The notes beneath the pieces were generated by a model. It saw only the letters and a program-made list of their open reading frames with translations, was not told the origin of the DNA and did no database searches. This document shows, piece by piece, positions 54,979-64,000 of a stretch of DNA of 64,000 nt. The DNA is from Tolypeutes matacus (taxonomy: Eukaryota; Chordata; Mammalia; Cingulata; Chlamyphoridae): the NCBI GenBank assembly GCA_026826555.1, contig JAKSZT010054565.1:8005820-8069819 (forward strand). The letters run 5' to 3'. Every line of letters starts with the position of its first letter. Within the stretch, counting starts at the first letter, position 1. The translations under genes were made by a program, and so were the position numbers.

Positions 54979-55531
54979 ACCAGATAGGGTAACTAGGAGA
55001 CTTCATTCCTTTCAAGGATTTCTAAATAATTCATTTTTCTCCTACCCCCCGTCTGTTTATAGCCAAACCTGTGAACTCTGAAAGAATGGAAGCTATTCTA
55101 TTAGCAGCTTTTTCAGGTTTTTCAGCTTTTTCAGCAGTTTAGCTGTTTTGGACTTCCCCAAGAAACTACGTTCTTAAAGTAAACTTGCTCCTTTTCCCTT
55201 AGGAATACAGGTATCCTTCACTCTCCAAACTGTAGGAACCTAGGAACCAAAAATGCCAGGTAAACCTTCCCTACATGAACTCTTGCCTTTCACTCTCCAA
55301 AAACTCAAGGACCAAACAGATTCTGATAAAATGCTAGCTTTTGCTATCTGAACTCACTATCCAAATTCTCACTATTTGAACCTGAGAAATAAAGAGGTTT
55401 GGATAGCAGGGGATGCTGTATTTTAAACAAGGTCTGCTGTAACCAAAATGTCTGTCAATACAATTGCACAGTGGCATCCTCACAGCTGTTCAATAGGGGT
55501 CAAATCCTCATGAACTATTTCCCAAAGAAAA
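54979..55531. other. Unique-looking sequence up to the assembly gap
   Basis: A short repeated word (ttttcag three times at about 55108-55132) is present. No gene. Confidence 0.4.
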
Positions 55532-55631
55532 NNNNNNNNNNNNNNNNNNNNNNNNNNNNNNNNNNNNNNNNNNNNNNNNNNNNNNNNNNNNNNNNNNNNN
55601 NNNNNNNNNNNNNNNNNNNNNNNNNNNNNNN
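55532..55631. other. Assembly gap of exactly 100 N
   Basis: A round 100-N run is a convention for a gap of unknown size. Reading frames crossing it, which would read as a run of X, are not real. Confidence 0.98.
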
Positions 55632-55653
55632 CCCCCCCCCCCCCCCCCCCCCC
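55632..55653 (+). repeat. C22 homopolymer abutting the gap
   Basis: 22 consecutive C directly after the last N. Either a real C/G homopolymer that stopped assembly, or a sequencing artefact at a contig end. Confidence 0.9.
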
Positions 55654-56359
55654 GCACAGATTACATTCAGAGAAGTCTGGAAATGCTGCAAACGCCATCC
55701 TTCTGATAGATCCACAAAGCAAAGCTGGGTTTACCAAACTCAGTAGGCTTCTCTACTATAGGACTTTTCAGAACTGAGTATATTTCACCTACCTATTAAC
55801 AAACACTCTTGAAAATACAGGTTGGGGCACAATGTGGGTTTTACCAGCATTTTGTCTTAAGACACAAACCTGTGGTCACCTCTAGCCCAGAACTTGTCTT
55901 AGTGCAAATAAGAAAAAGATAGCCCTTCCTCAAGACCTATTTTACCTCCATCTCTTGGAAAATTGTGGTAATAAAGCAGTTTTTTTTTTTTTAAGAACAT
56001 GGGAGCTCTTCAAAAGTTTCATGGTACTTTACTGCCATCTGCTGGAAATTGCTGAAATAAATATACCACTCTTCAGACTGCTCTGTGGCTTGAACAAAAA
56101 AGAGATATAAGGAGTTATGGAGGATCAAGTTTGTCTTGTGCCTGTCGAAATGGAGAAAGCCAGTCTGTCCGAAAGAGAGAGAGAGGGAAAGAGAGAGACA
56201 GAAGGGACCTAGAAGATAGGAGGGTTCAAGAGAGAACATCTTGAGTTTCCATGTCCTGACTCCAGCTCCTCGTGAGGCCTGACTGCCATGAGTTTCATGA
56301 GTTCCCCAGCTTCTATCCTTTATGCTTAGGTCAAATTGAAATGGAGAACCAAAAGCACG
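55654..56359. other. Unique-looking sequence
   Basis: A T13 run at about 55980-55992 and a GA-rich word at 56175-56200; no gene or assigned repeat. Confidence 0.4.
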
Positions 56360-56480
56360 TTAACTAAGCCACGCCTTGTACTAGATGTGTGGCCTGCGGC
56401 AGACAGGGACTGTTTCTCACTCACCCCTGAATCTCCAGAGCCTAGCACAGGAACCAGACACTCAATTATCATCTGTGAAC
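56360..56480 (+). repeat. L2 LINE 3' fragment
   Basis: 'cagacagggactgtttctcactcacccctgaatctccagagcctagcacaggaacc' follows the L2 3' end (gcagggactgtgtc… tatccccagtgcctagcacagtgcc). Confidence 0.65.
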
Positions 56481-57403
56481 CAGTGAAGTTAATCTCTTTA
56501 CTTCTTGAAGTTTCTTAGTTGAGTTTGAATATTGAAAACCTAAGCACAAAAGTAAAATTTTCATTTTCCACTTACACTGTTCCAAAATGTTCCCACATAG
56601 CTGTATAACATATCTGGTTGCCCAAGTGTTGAATCAGCCCACAGACTTGTTTGATTTTGTTCTGTTTTGGCCTATACAGTTTTGGAAGGAAGGGGAGGTA
56701 GAGGAAGGGAGGAAAGGAGGAGAGGGAACCAACATTTTAAAATGGAGCAATTTCACCTAAAAATCCAAATTTCCAGCTTCTCTTTAAAAATCAGAATATT
56801 TGACAGCACTAAACTCTAAAAGCCTTTTCTACTATATCATCTTTCTGAGGGACCAGGGAGAAGCAATCTGTTCTTTCATTTGGGGAAGGCAACAAAATTA
56901 GACCCCACAGTTCCAGAGGGAAATTAGTAAAACAAAAAAGTTCTCTTTCTCTCTGTGTCTCTCATTACCTGTATCTCAGCAAGAAAACCCTGTGCCCTCC
57001 CCAGGACAGACACCAAGGGATTATAAAACTGGGATTCAGCTATGGACTCTGCCAGCATCCCCACAGAATTGTCTCTGAGTTTCTCCAATTGCAATACAGC
57101 AAGTCACCCTTGAAGCTAATCTGCATAAGGCTTTTGGCCTTGCTCACTCAAGAAACTTGGTAAAAACAAATGATGGTGTCAAAAGCAAGCTCATTAAATT
57201 TTTACATCGCTCTGCTGCACAACCCTCACTTCCCCAGGCACTCATCCCTCACAGAAACTTTGGGTTTCTGTCTGAGAGGCTCCATCCTCGCACCCCAAGG
57301 ACAGCAGATAAGCTAATTCAACACATAGGAAAAGGGCATTGGTTTACCAATAGCAATGGCAATATCCACCCATCACCAAAGCACCATTTCTCTCTATACT
57401 GTT
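56481..57403. other. Unique-looking sequence
   Basis: A G/A-rich patch lies at 56689-56727. A pyrimidine run ending 'gtatctcag' at 56941-56980 resembles a splice acceptor, but no downstream exon is recognisable. Confidence 0.35.
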
Positions 57404-57850
57404 GTCTTAGGCTGAGTTCCCACAGCCACAAACCCTGAGACAGGGAGGTGAGAGAAAGACTTTTATTTAGGAAATGATCTCAAGAACCACCAGGAGAGTG
57501 TGGAAGTGATATAGGGAAAGAGGGCGGCCAGCAGGGGGCACGTTATCAAGCTGGTTACCATGAAGGACCACTGGAGTTCAATCCTGCTGTGAAATTCTGG
57601 GAGAGAGGTGAGGAATGTGCCTCAGATATGGTCTTCTCACCCCTCAGAGGTGAGGAAGCTGGGGTATTTATCCTCCAAACCCTAACCAGCGTTGGTTGAG
57701 AGTTGCTCCCAAAGGCATTCACCCCCAGCACTTCTGGCCTGTCCCTCATGAGGAGAGCCATGGATACTTGCAGAGGGACACTCCTACCAGAACCTTGAGC
57801 AGGACACTGACAGCAATTGCAACAGCATGTCCATCCTTGTCCCTCACCTC
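57404..57850 (-). repeat. Old LTR-like repeat, probably related to 45598-46120
   Basis: 'gttgtcttaggctgagttcccacag', 'agacttttatttaggaaatgatctcaagaa' and 'gtggaagtgatatagggaaag' parallel the antisense LTR-like layout at 45598 ('tctttattggaagcataatccc'). Weak but independent of coding content. Confidence 0.38.
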
Positions 57851-59191
57851 AGCTTAATGGAGTGATCACCTCTACAATCCAGCAGATAGTTGTGGTGAGA
57901 CAAACATGACAAATAATATGGAAACTCAACATACGCAGAGAAGTTTGCCTGCCTGGTATGATCGTTTACTTTATCCTGATCAAGATGAAGCCAACTCCTC
58001 CTCCATGCTTTAAGAACCACCACAGAAAGGCCTAGCTCAATGAGTTTCTCTCCTGTTGTCTCCTCAGGCTCAAAAGAGGTTCAGCCTGGATCCTCCTCGA
58101 GGAGATGAATTTAGAAATGAGAGAAGTGGACCTTTGATTCTGAGCCAGATTTCTCACCTTTGCCAGAGACTACTTAGGACCTGATATGTTGGAAACCTGT
58201 GGTTTCCAAGCCAAATGCCTCATTCCAGACCACCCTCCCCCGCACTCCCCTTCCCCAACCAGCCTTTCCAATTTACCCATCCACAATATTCTTCCTTTGT
58301 GACTGGAAGGCCGAGCCTTATGGTGGGGTTAAATTTGATCATTTATCACTGGAACATTCTTCATTCATGTGCTTATTTTTACATCTCACTGTCACTTCAA
58401 AGAAGTTCACCAGATGTTCTGGATGAGTATATGATATTTTCTTTATAGAGATGCTCACCTATCTCAGATGCTAGCAAGTTTCCTGCTACATCAAAATTCA
58501 GGCCCAAACATCTTCTAAAAGCTATCTTATCTCATTGGTGAGTCAGTCATTGTACTCTCATCAGAGTAAGGAAACAGTATTGGAGCTGCCACAAAAAGGA
58601 CACTCAGTTACAGAGTCCACCAAGATTCCAAATGCCTGACATTCAGCTCAATTCATCAACCATGCTAAGCTTCTTCTTGTGTCCAGTGCTACAGAGAGAA
58701 GGTTAGGAAGGCTCTATTTCTCCTGCAAAAAACCTCACAGCGAAGTGAGAAAGATAGACTACACCATCTTTGCTAAGACTACACCAGGAAACTACACAAA
58801 GTCTTTGCCTTTTTGGAGCTGACATCCCAATGGAAGGAGACAGAAAATAAACATGGATCTTAATAAATAAAATGTTTCACAGAGTTCTAAGTATCTTGGT
58901 TTGGTTATCTTTGTAGCTATAGATGGAGTAGTGTGCAGCAGAGGGTCTCAATCCTCATTTTAAATAAGAAGCATCTGGGATAGTTTAAAATATATAGCTT
59001 GGGGCACACTTCTATGGAATACAAATGTCAACTTGTCATAGAGTATTATCTCAGTGGGTAGAGACCCACAAAATAAACAACAAAATATTAAACTCCCATT
59101 CTGGGGAGTACTGCTACATTCTCAAATAGAAGGACAAGAATCTCTTGAGTACATAGACATTGCCTAATAAAAGAAAACAGGCCAATATGTC
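57851..59191. other. Unique-looking sequence
   Basis: A possible diverged hAT fragment lies at 58945-59035 ('ggtctcaatcctcattttaaataagaagcatctggg'). Overlapping frames of 75-77 codons at 58199-58448 have no domain. Confidence 0.35.
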
Positions 59192-59205
59192 AAGCCCTCA
59201 ATATT
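59192..59205. repeat. Left target-site duplication of the DAS SINE
   Basis: aagccctcaatatt here and aagccttccatatt at 59404-59417, three differences in 14 positions, flank the SINE. Confidence 0.7.
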
Positions 59206-59403
59206 TTTTTTTAGGAGGTACCAGGGAATGAACCCAGGACTCACACATGGGAAGTAGGTGCTCAATCACTGAGCTACATCTGCTCCCCAATGAGAGCTGT
59301 TTTTTTGTTGGTTTGGTTCTTTTTAGGAGGCACTGGAGATCAAACCCTGGACCTCGTACATGGGAAGCAGGTGCTCAACCACTTGACCTACATCCACTCC
59401 CTG
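59206..59403 (-). mobile_element. DAS-type dimeric SINE, reverse orientation
   Basis: A T-rich tail at 59203-59212 precedes two monomers: 'aggaggtaccagggaatgaacccagg… gctcaatcactgagctacatctgctcccc' (59214-59288) and 'aggaggcactggagatcaaaccctggacctcgtacatggg… caaccacttgacctacatccactccct' (59324-59402). A T-rich linker separates them. The reversed monomers start 'ggg(a)gcagatgtagctcagtgattgagc', which matches the tRNA-Ala A-box region well, and contain B-box-like words. It is shorter than the copy at 46605 and lacks the (GT)n block. Confidence 0.88.
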
Positions 59404-59424
59404 AAGCCTTCCATATTAATGATA

Positions 59425-60650
59425 TAATTATGAACCTTATTCTTGTAAAATTGAAACTTAGTCAAATAATAACTATTGCCTAAGAGTTACCTCCTGAAAA
59501 CCTCCTTGTCACTCAAATGTGGCCTCTCTCTAAGCTAAACTCGGCAAATAAATGCACTACCCCCCACCCCCTGACCCCGTGGGGGACTTGACACCCAGGA
59601 ATGAGACTCTCTGGCCCCAAGGATTAATACCAAGCACCAACCAGCGATGCATTTGGAAAAAGACCTTGACCAAAAGGGTGAAACATTAAATATGAAAGAG
59701 TTTTTATGGCTAAGAGAGTTCAAAATAAGTCAGGAGGTCATTCTAGAGATTACACTTATGCATGTCTTAGGCAGATCTCACTAACTGCCATTGTGAACAA
59801 AGCCTCAAATAAGGATGCTTCTGAAGGTTCTAGAGCCATCCAGACACTGTAGGCAAGGCACACAACACCTTGCCTACAGCACTCTGTTAGTGGACCTTAC
59901 CTTGAAATATATCACAAGCTATTTACCCACTGTGACAGAGTTAGACTCATTTATAATTTCCTTACACATGATTCTCCTACCCCTTATATTTGAGCTTATT
60001 AACACTATACTCATTAAATATATGTCTCAGAGACTTAAATGTTCAGTCTGTCCATATGCTGGTTGAATCCTGAATCTCAGCAGAGTTGCAGCCATCACCC
60101 ACTCTTCAATTCATCAGACTCGCCCAGAACAACGAATAAAATGATGATGATGGACAACTCCCATCCAAAAAAAACAGACAGCAATCTATGGCTGTAAGCT
60201 AAACAGTTCCTTCCATCTCTCCTAGAAGATCTAAGCCCTCTCTCAATCTGAAGCAGAGCAGGCATCACCATCCCAAAATTCTCAAGGTTGAGGATTGAAC
60301 AAACATAAGGGGGAATGCATACATTGGCCAAAATAAACTTATTATTATAGCAGTAATGGAAAAACACGTAACATTGATATAAAGATAGTGGTTACCAGCA
60401 GTTTTGAGAGGAGGGAGATGGAATAACAGGTGAACATAGGATAATTTTAGGGCATTGGAATTAAGTGTAAACTAGAGACCTTGGTTAGTAGCAATGCTTC
60501 AATATTTATTCATTAATTGTAACAAATGTATCATGCTATTCTAAGATGCTATTAATAGGGGAATATGTGGGAGCGGGATGAAGGGTTATGCCTTATACTT
60601 TTGACGTAAATTTTCTGTAATCTAAAACCTGTTTTAAAATAAAGTTTATT
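59425..60650 (+). mobile_element. LINE-1-type 3' region (lineage B), longest copy in the window
   Basis: 'cctaagagttacctcctgaaaacctcc', 'gtgggggacttgacacccaggaatgag' and 'cttgaccaaaagggtgaaacattaa' form a 5' part absent from the truncated copy at 21986-22990. From about 59740 the two copies run in parallel to the 3' end ('taaaataaagtttatta'). Non-coding. Its DAS SINE neighbour sits just upstream. Confidence 0.78.
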
Positions 60651-60659
60651 ATATGGAAA

Positions 60660-60785
60660 AAATAAAATATATGGCAATGTCTAATGATTTAATAGATATG
60701 AAAAAAAAAAGCAATGAAAAAAAAATTTTTTAATTGGGCTTCATTAAAATTTTAAAATTTTGTGCTGCAAAAACTCCATCAAGAC
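60660..60785 (+). mobile_element. LINE-1 ORF2 fragment
   Basis: 'aatagatatgaaaaaaaaaagcaatgaaaaaaaaa' then 'aattgggcttcattaaaattttaaaattttgtgctgcaaaaactccatcaagaccctgatgaa' matches the L1 ORF2 stretch that normally encodes …LDFIKIKNFCA(S)KDT(I)K…, now disrupted. It joins directly to an L1 5' UTR-like start at about 60786, so it marks a junction between two L1 pieces. Confidence 0.65.
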
Positions 60786-61270
60786 CCTGATGAAGATGGT
60801 GGAGTGATATGCCTCAAGGCTCTGTTCCCAGACAGAAATTTCGATCAACCAACAAGAACTAGCAGAAACATCTTTCTCAAAGTTCCAGAAAACAATTAAA
60901 GATTTGCAGTGACAGCACAAGCACCAAGTCAAGGAAAAGGCTACTTAAAAGCAGCAGGAGGAATTGTGGGAAGATGTGGTTGGACTAGGCAGGCAGGGAT
61001 CACCTCTCTCACAAAAACAACGGAGAAAGAGCCAAAATCTGGCTGAGGGACATGTTCTGAGGGTCAGACAGACCACGAGGACAGTGCTTCACAACTTCCA
61101 GGAGGGTGAGGGACAGAGAGACAAAGAACCTGAAACAACAAACATGAGTTAACAAACACCACCGGCAGTTGGTAAGGGCTCCCCTTCCCCACCCCCTGGC
61201 TCACTGCAGCTGACTGAGAGGGGAACAGACATCTTCTTCCCTGTCAGCTATTACAAGGGAAAGGGGAGGG
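60786..61270 (+). mobile_element. LINE-1 5' UTR, first part (outer element)
   Basis: 'gaagatggtggagtgatatgcc', 'gtgggaagatgtggttggactaggcaggcagggatcacctctctcac' and 'aagagccaaaatctggctgaggga' resemble mammalian L1 5' UTR sequence (…gaagatggtgga…). It is interrupted after a G-rich word (agggaaaggggagggggag, 61256-61274) by the L1 at 61271-62131 and continues at 62132. Confidence 0.6.
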
Positions 61271-61834
61271 GGAGTCAAGGGGCTTGATTTTAAGCTTCAT
61301 TCCGTTATGATCAGAGAAAATGTTTTCTATAATTTCAATCTTTTTAAATTTATTGAGTCTTGTCTTGTGACCCAACATATGGTCTATCTTGGAGAAGAAT
61401 CCGTGAACACTTGAAAAGAATGTATATCCTGCTGTTTTGGAGGTGCAATACTCTATAAATGTCTGTTAGGTCTCATTCATTTATCATATTATTCAAGCAC
61501 TCTGTTTCTTTTTTTAATCCTCTGTCCAGATGTTCTATCCAATACTGAGAGTGGTATATTGAAGTCTCTAACTATTACTGTAGAGACATTTATTTCTCCC
61601 TTCAGCTTTGTCAGTGTGTGCCTCATGTTTCTTGGGGCATTCAGGTTAGGTGCATAAAATATGAGTATAGTTATTTCTTCTTGTTGAATTGCCCCTTTTA
61701 TTAATATATAATGACCTTCTTCATCCCTTATAACAATTTTGCATTTAAATCTATTTTGTCTGATATTAGCATTGCTCTAGCTGTTTTATGGTTACTATTT
61801 GCATGGAATATCTTTTTCCAACCTTTCACTTTTA
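61271..61834 (-). mobile_element. Nested LINE-1, inverted 5' part (ORF2 endonuclease region)
   Basis: On the minus strand this reads L1 ORF2 endonuclease-domain sequence, with the words GHKTRLNKFKKIEIIENIF and SDHNGMKLKIK encoded around 61290-61370. The SDH triad of the endonuclease is kept, but the fragment is only part of the domain. Its orientation is opposite to the 3' part that follows at 61835, so together they form one 5'-inverted insertion. Confidence 0.88.
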
Positions 61835-62131
61835 AAAACTGTTTTTACAAAATATAAATGCAAATAAGCCAGAGAGAAGGAAACAGAATAACAGCTATGG
61901 ATGACAGGGGAAGCATAGAGAGACTGAGAGGTGATGAGTTTTGTTTGTTTGGTTGGTTTTTGTCTTTTTGTATTGTTGTTATTGTTGCTGGAATAATAAA
62001 GATGCCCTAGGAATGACTGGAGTGATGAATGCACAGCTATGTGATTGTACTGAATGCCATTGATTGTACGCTTTGGATGGATTTATGCTTCATTATTATG
62101 TATCAATAAAATTGATTTGTTAAAAAAAAAA
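61835..62131 (+). mobile_element. Nested LINE-1, 3' UTR and poly(A) tail
   Basis: 'gcatagagagactgagaggtgatgagttttgtttg', 'gctggaataataaagatgccctaggaatgactggagtgatgaatgcac' and 'cattgattgtacgctttggatgg' match, in reverse complement, the 3' UTR of the L1 at 8292-9370. It ends with an AATAAA-like signal and A11 at about 62121-62131. No clear target-site duplication was found around 61271 and 62132. Confidence 0.88.
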
Positions 62132-62789
62132 AGGCAGCAAGATCTCATGGTGCTCTGGTTGGCCCCTTCCCCACCATGCACTGACTCAAAGTGAAGCCAG
62201 ACCATTCTCCCAGTGCAGATCCCTGGTCCCAATTCCAGAGGGAGCAGAGTAACACGAGCACATACTGAGAGCATGCATGTCTGGTGGTGGCCTAAAGGGC
62301 CCACTGTACCAGAACTTTCCCTACATGTAGAAAATGGCTCACTGTGCTCTCCTACAGAACACTGAGGAATAGCAGTCAAGTTGTGCTGACTGGTCTCAAG
62401 GGATTGCTGGGTACCAGTGCAGTGACTGAGACTGTGAAGAAATTGTTGTAAGAGCAGACATTCGGAATTATGTAAACTGGAGAATTCCCAGGGCCACACA
62501 TGCATGCCCAAGACAAGATGCTTGCACAAAAAGGATCAGGAAGGCCCATAGCTTTGGTCTGGAGCTATTCTCCAAACTCATTGTATGGATAAGTCCTGAA
62601 AGAGAGCACTCCCATAGGTCAATTTGCAAGGACTGGGAAAGGTGTTTTCTTTTCCTTCTTTTTTTTTCTTAGCTTTTGGCATTCAAAGAAAGTTCTGTCA
62701 TAGTGTTATCTAGATACAAACTTAAGGAACAGACTCCTCAGAATCTAAATTCCAGTGATAACACATTACAATATCAAAATGTCCAGGTT
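62132..62789 (+). mobile_element. LINE-1 5' UTR, second part (outer element)
   Basis: The sequence after the nested L1 tail continues as non-coding L1 5' sequence up to the ORF1 remnant. The 148-codon minus-strand frame at 62083-62529 runs antisense through it and has no domain. Confidence 0.5.
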
Positions 62790-63769
62790 TCAACAAAACA
62801 TTATAAAATATACAAAGAAACAGGAAGTGATTGTCCAGGCAAAGGAGAAGATTAAAGTCTTTGAAACCATCAATGAGGAGGACCTGAACTGGGACATACC
62901 AGACAAACACTTTTTAAATAAATGGTCCTAAATATGCTCAAAGATCTAAAGGAACTCATGGGGTGGGGGTGGGGGGGAACTAAAGGAAATCAGGAAAATG
63001 GCCAATGAACACAGAGAGGATATCAGTAGAGAGATGGAAAACATGGAAAAGAACCAAACAGAGCTGAAGACCCTAGTAAAATAAATTTAAAATTCCCTAG
63101 AGGGGTTCAACAGCAGATTGGAGCTGGAATGTGAAACAATCAGTGAACTTGAAGATAAGACCACTGCAACCAGTCTGAAGATCAGAAAGAAGAAAGACTG
63201 AAGAAAAGTGAACAAAGCCTGAGGAACTTGTGGGACACCATCAAGTGTACCGATATATGCATTGTAGAGTCCCAGAAGAAGAAACAGAGAAAAAGGCAGG
63301 GAGGATATTCAAAGAAATAATGTCTGAAACCTTTCCAAATTTAATTAAAGACATGAATATACACATGCTCAATCAACTCTAAACAGGATGAGCCCAAATA
63401 GACCCATATTGTGGCATATTATAATCAAACTATCAAATGCCAAAGATAAGGAGAGAATTCTGAAAGCCACAAGAGAGAAGAAACATGCCACTTACAAGAG
63501 AGCCTCAGTAAGATAAATGCCAATTTCTCATCAGAAACCATGTAGGAAAGAAGGCAGTGGGATGACATATTTAAAGTGCTGAAAACAAAAAAAATTGTCA
63601 ACCAAGAATTATATATCTGTCAAAACTGTCTTTCAAAAACGAGGGAGCAATTAAGATGATCCCAGATAAACAAAAGCTGAGGGAGTTTGTCACCATTAGA
63701 CCAGCCCTTCAAGAGGTGCCAAAAAGAGTTCTGCAGATTGAAAAGAAAAGACAGTTGACAATAGATTGA
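62790..63769 (+). pseudogene. LINE-1 ORF1 remnant
   Basis: ORF1p-like sequence is recognisable in pieces: an N-terminal coiled-coil-like stretch, then 'aaagaaataatgtctgaaacctttccaaattt', 'gcatattataatcaaactatcaaatgccaaagataaggagag', and a C-terminal domain open at 63599-63769. The C-terminal words QPRIIYLSKLSFKNEGAIKM and PDKQKLREFVTIRPALQE correspond to the RNA-binding CTD of L1 ORF1p; the stop is TGA at 63767-63769. Upstream stops and frameshifts, plus a G-rich expansion at 62960-62977, show it cannot make a full protein. Confidence 0.85.
62960..62977 (+). other. G-quadruplex-capable run inside the ORF1 remnant
   Basis: G4-T-G5-T-G7. It interrupts an otherwise A-rich ORF1-like sequence ('aaaggaactcatgg' … 'gaactaaaggaaatcagg'), so it looks like a local G-rich expansion. 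Confidence 0.7.
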
Positions 63770-64000
63770 AGCTGAATAAAGAAATAAGGATTTCCAGATA
63801 GAGTAATAACATGAGTAAATATAAATGCCAGTACTATTGTGTTTTTGGTATATAATTCCACTTTTAACTTCCTTAATGAAATAAAAGGCAAATGCATAAA
63901 ATGCATGTAATAATAAATCAGTGGTTCTAGACTCATAATATATAAACTTGCAATTTGTGACAAGAATTACATAAAGTGAGGAGATGGAGGAGATAAGAAC
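63770..64000 (+). mobile_element. LINE-1 region downstream of ORF1, cut by the window edge
   Basis: 'gaataaagaaataaggatttccag', 'gagtaaatataaatgccagtactattgtgtttttggtatataattccac' and 'cataatatataaacttgcaatttgtgacaagaattacataaag' match the long spacer after ORF1 in old L1M elements, which is shared by the ORF2-less HAL1 (half-L1) type. Whether ORF2 follows lies outside the window. Confidence 0.7.

Noticed and set aside
55399..55746. Proteins crossing the run of N
   Set aside because: The gap is 100 placeholder bases of unknown true length, so no frame across it is meaningful.
56941..56980. Pyrimidine tract ending in CAG as a splice acceptor
   Set aside because: No downstream open frame or conserved exon is recognisable; chance pyrimidine tracts are common here.
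1..64000. CRISPR arrays, bacterial operons, toxin-antitoxin or phage-like systems
   Set aside because: No regularly spaced repeats, no dense gene packing and no ribosome-binding sites; mammalian SINEs, LINEs and LTRs throughout show vertebrate DNA.

Overview
The window looks like ordinary intergenic or intronic DNA from a placental mammal. I find no convincing protein-coding gene, RNA gene, CpG island, CRISPR array or prokaryotic feature. The host is most likely a xenarthran, probably an armadillo. Two copies of a tRNA-Ala-derived dimeric SINE of the Dasypus (DAS) type are present at 46605-46984 and 59206-59403. The LINE-1 3' ends and LTRs also resemble ones I associate with Xenarthra. Those family names come from memory of repeat consensus sequences, not from a search.

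Layout. 0-10 kb: a LINE tail at the left edge, old MIR, L2 and LTR copies, CA- and CCA-rich microsatellites, and a 5'-truncated minus-strand L1 (8292-9370) inside an L2 copy, bounded by a perfect 17-bp target-site duplication. 10-21 kb: mostly unique sequence with MIRs, a 250-bp CA-rich tract and MaLR-like LTRs. 21-30 kb: a 1-kb L1 3' fragment with its own target-site duplication, copies of an unidentified ancient repeat, a solo gammaretrovirus-type LTR (about 28620-29138) and a MER5A element. 30-46 kb: long low-repeat stretches, two alternating purine-pyrimidine tracts, an L2 copy split by an L1 tail, and a purine tract. 46-59 kb: DAS SINE, MIR and L2 copies, an old L1, an LTR, a pyrimidine tract and a 100-N assembly gap next to a run of 22 C.

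59-64 kb: the most structured part. An L1 3' region, an L1 ORF2 fragment and the 5' part of another L1 lie head to tail. The last is interrupted by a younger L1 whose 5' part is inverted, as expected from twin priming. The right edge cuts the outer L1 soon after its ORF1 remnant.

None of these parts forms a working gene set; all LINE reading frames seen carry stops or are truncated. I did not find a previously undescribed system. The observations worth checking concern retrotransposon history, possible non-B DNA tracts, an assembly gap and a few weak candidates for exons or conserved noncoding sequence. Most open reading frames of 60-170 codons here show no domain and are at the level expected by chance. 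Boundaries of old repeats are approximate.
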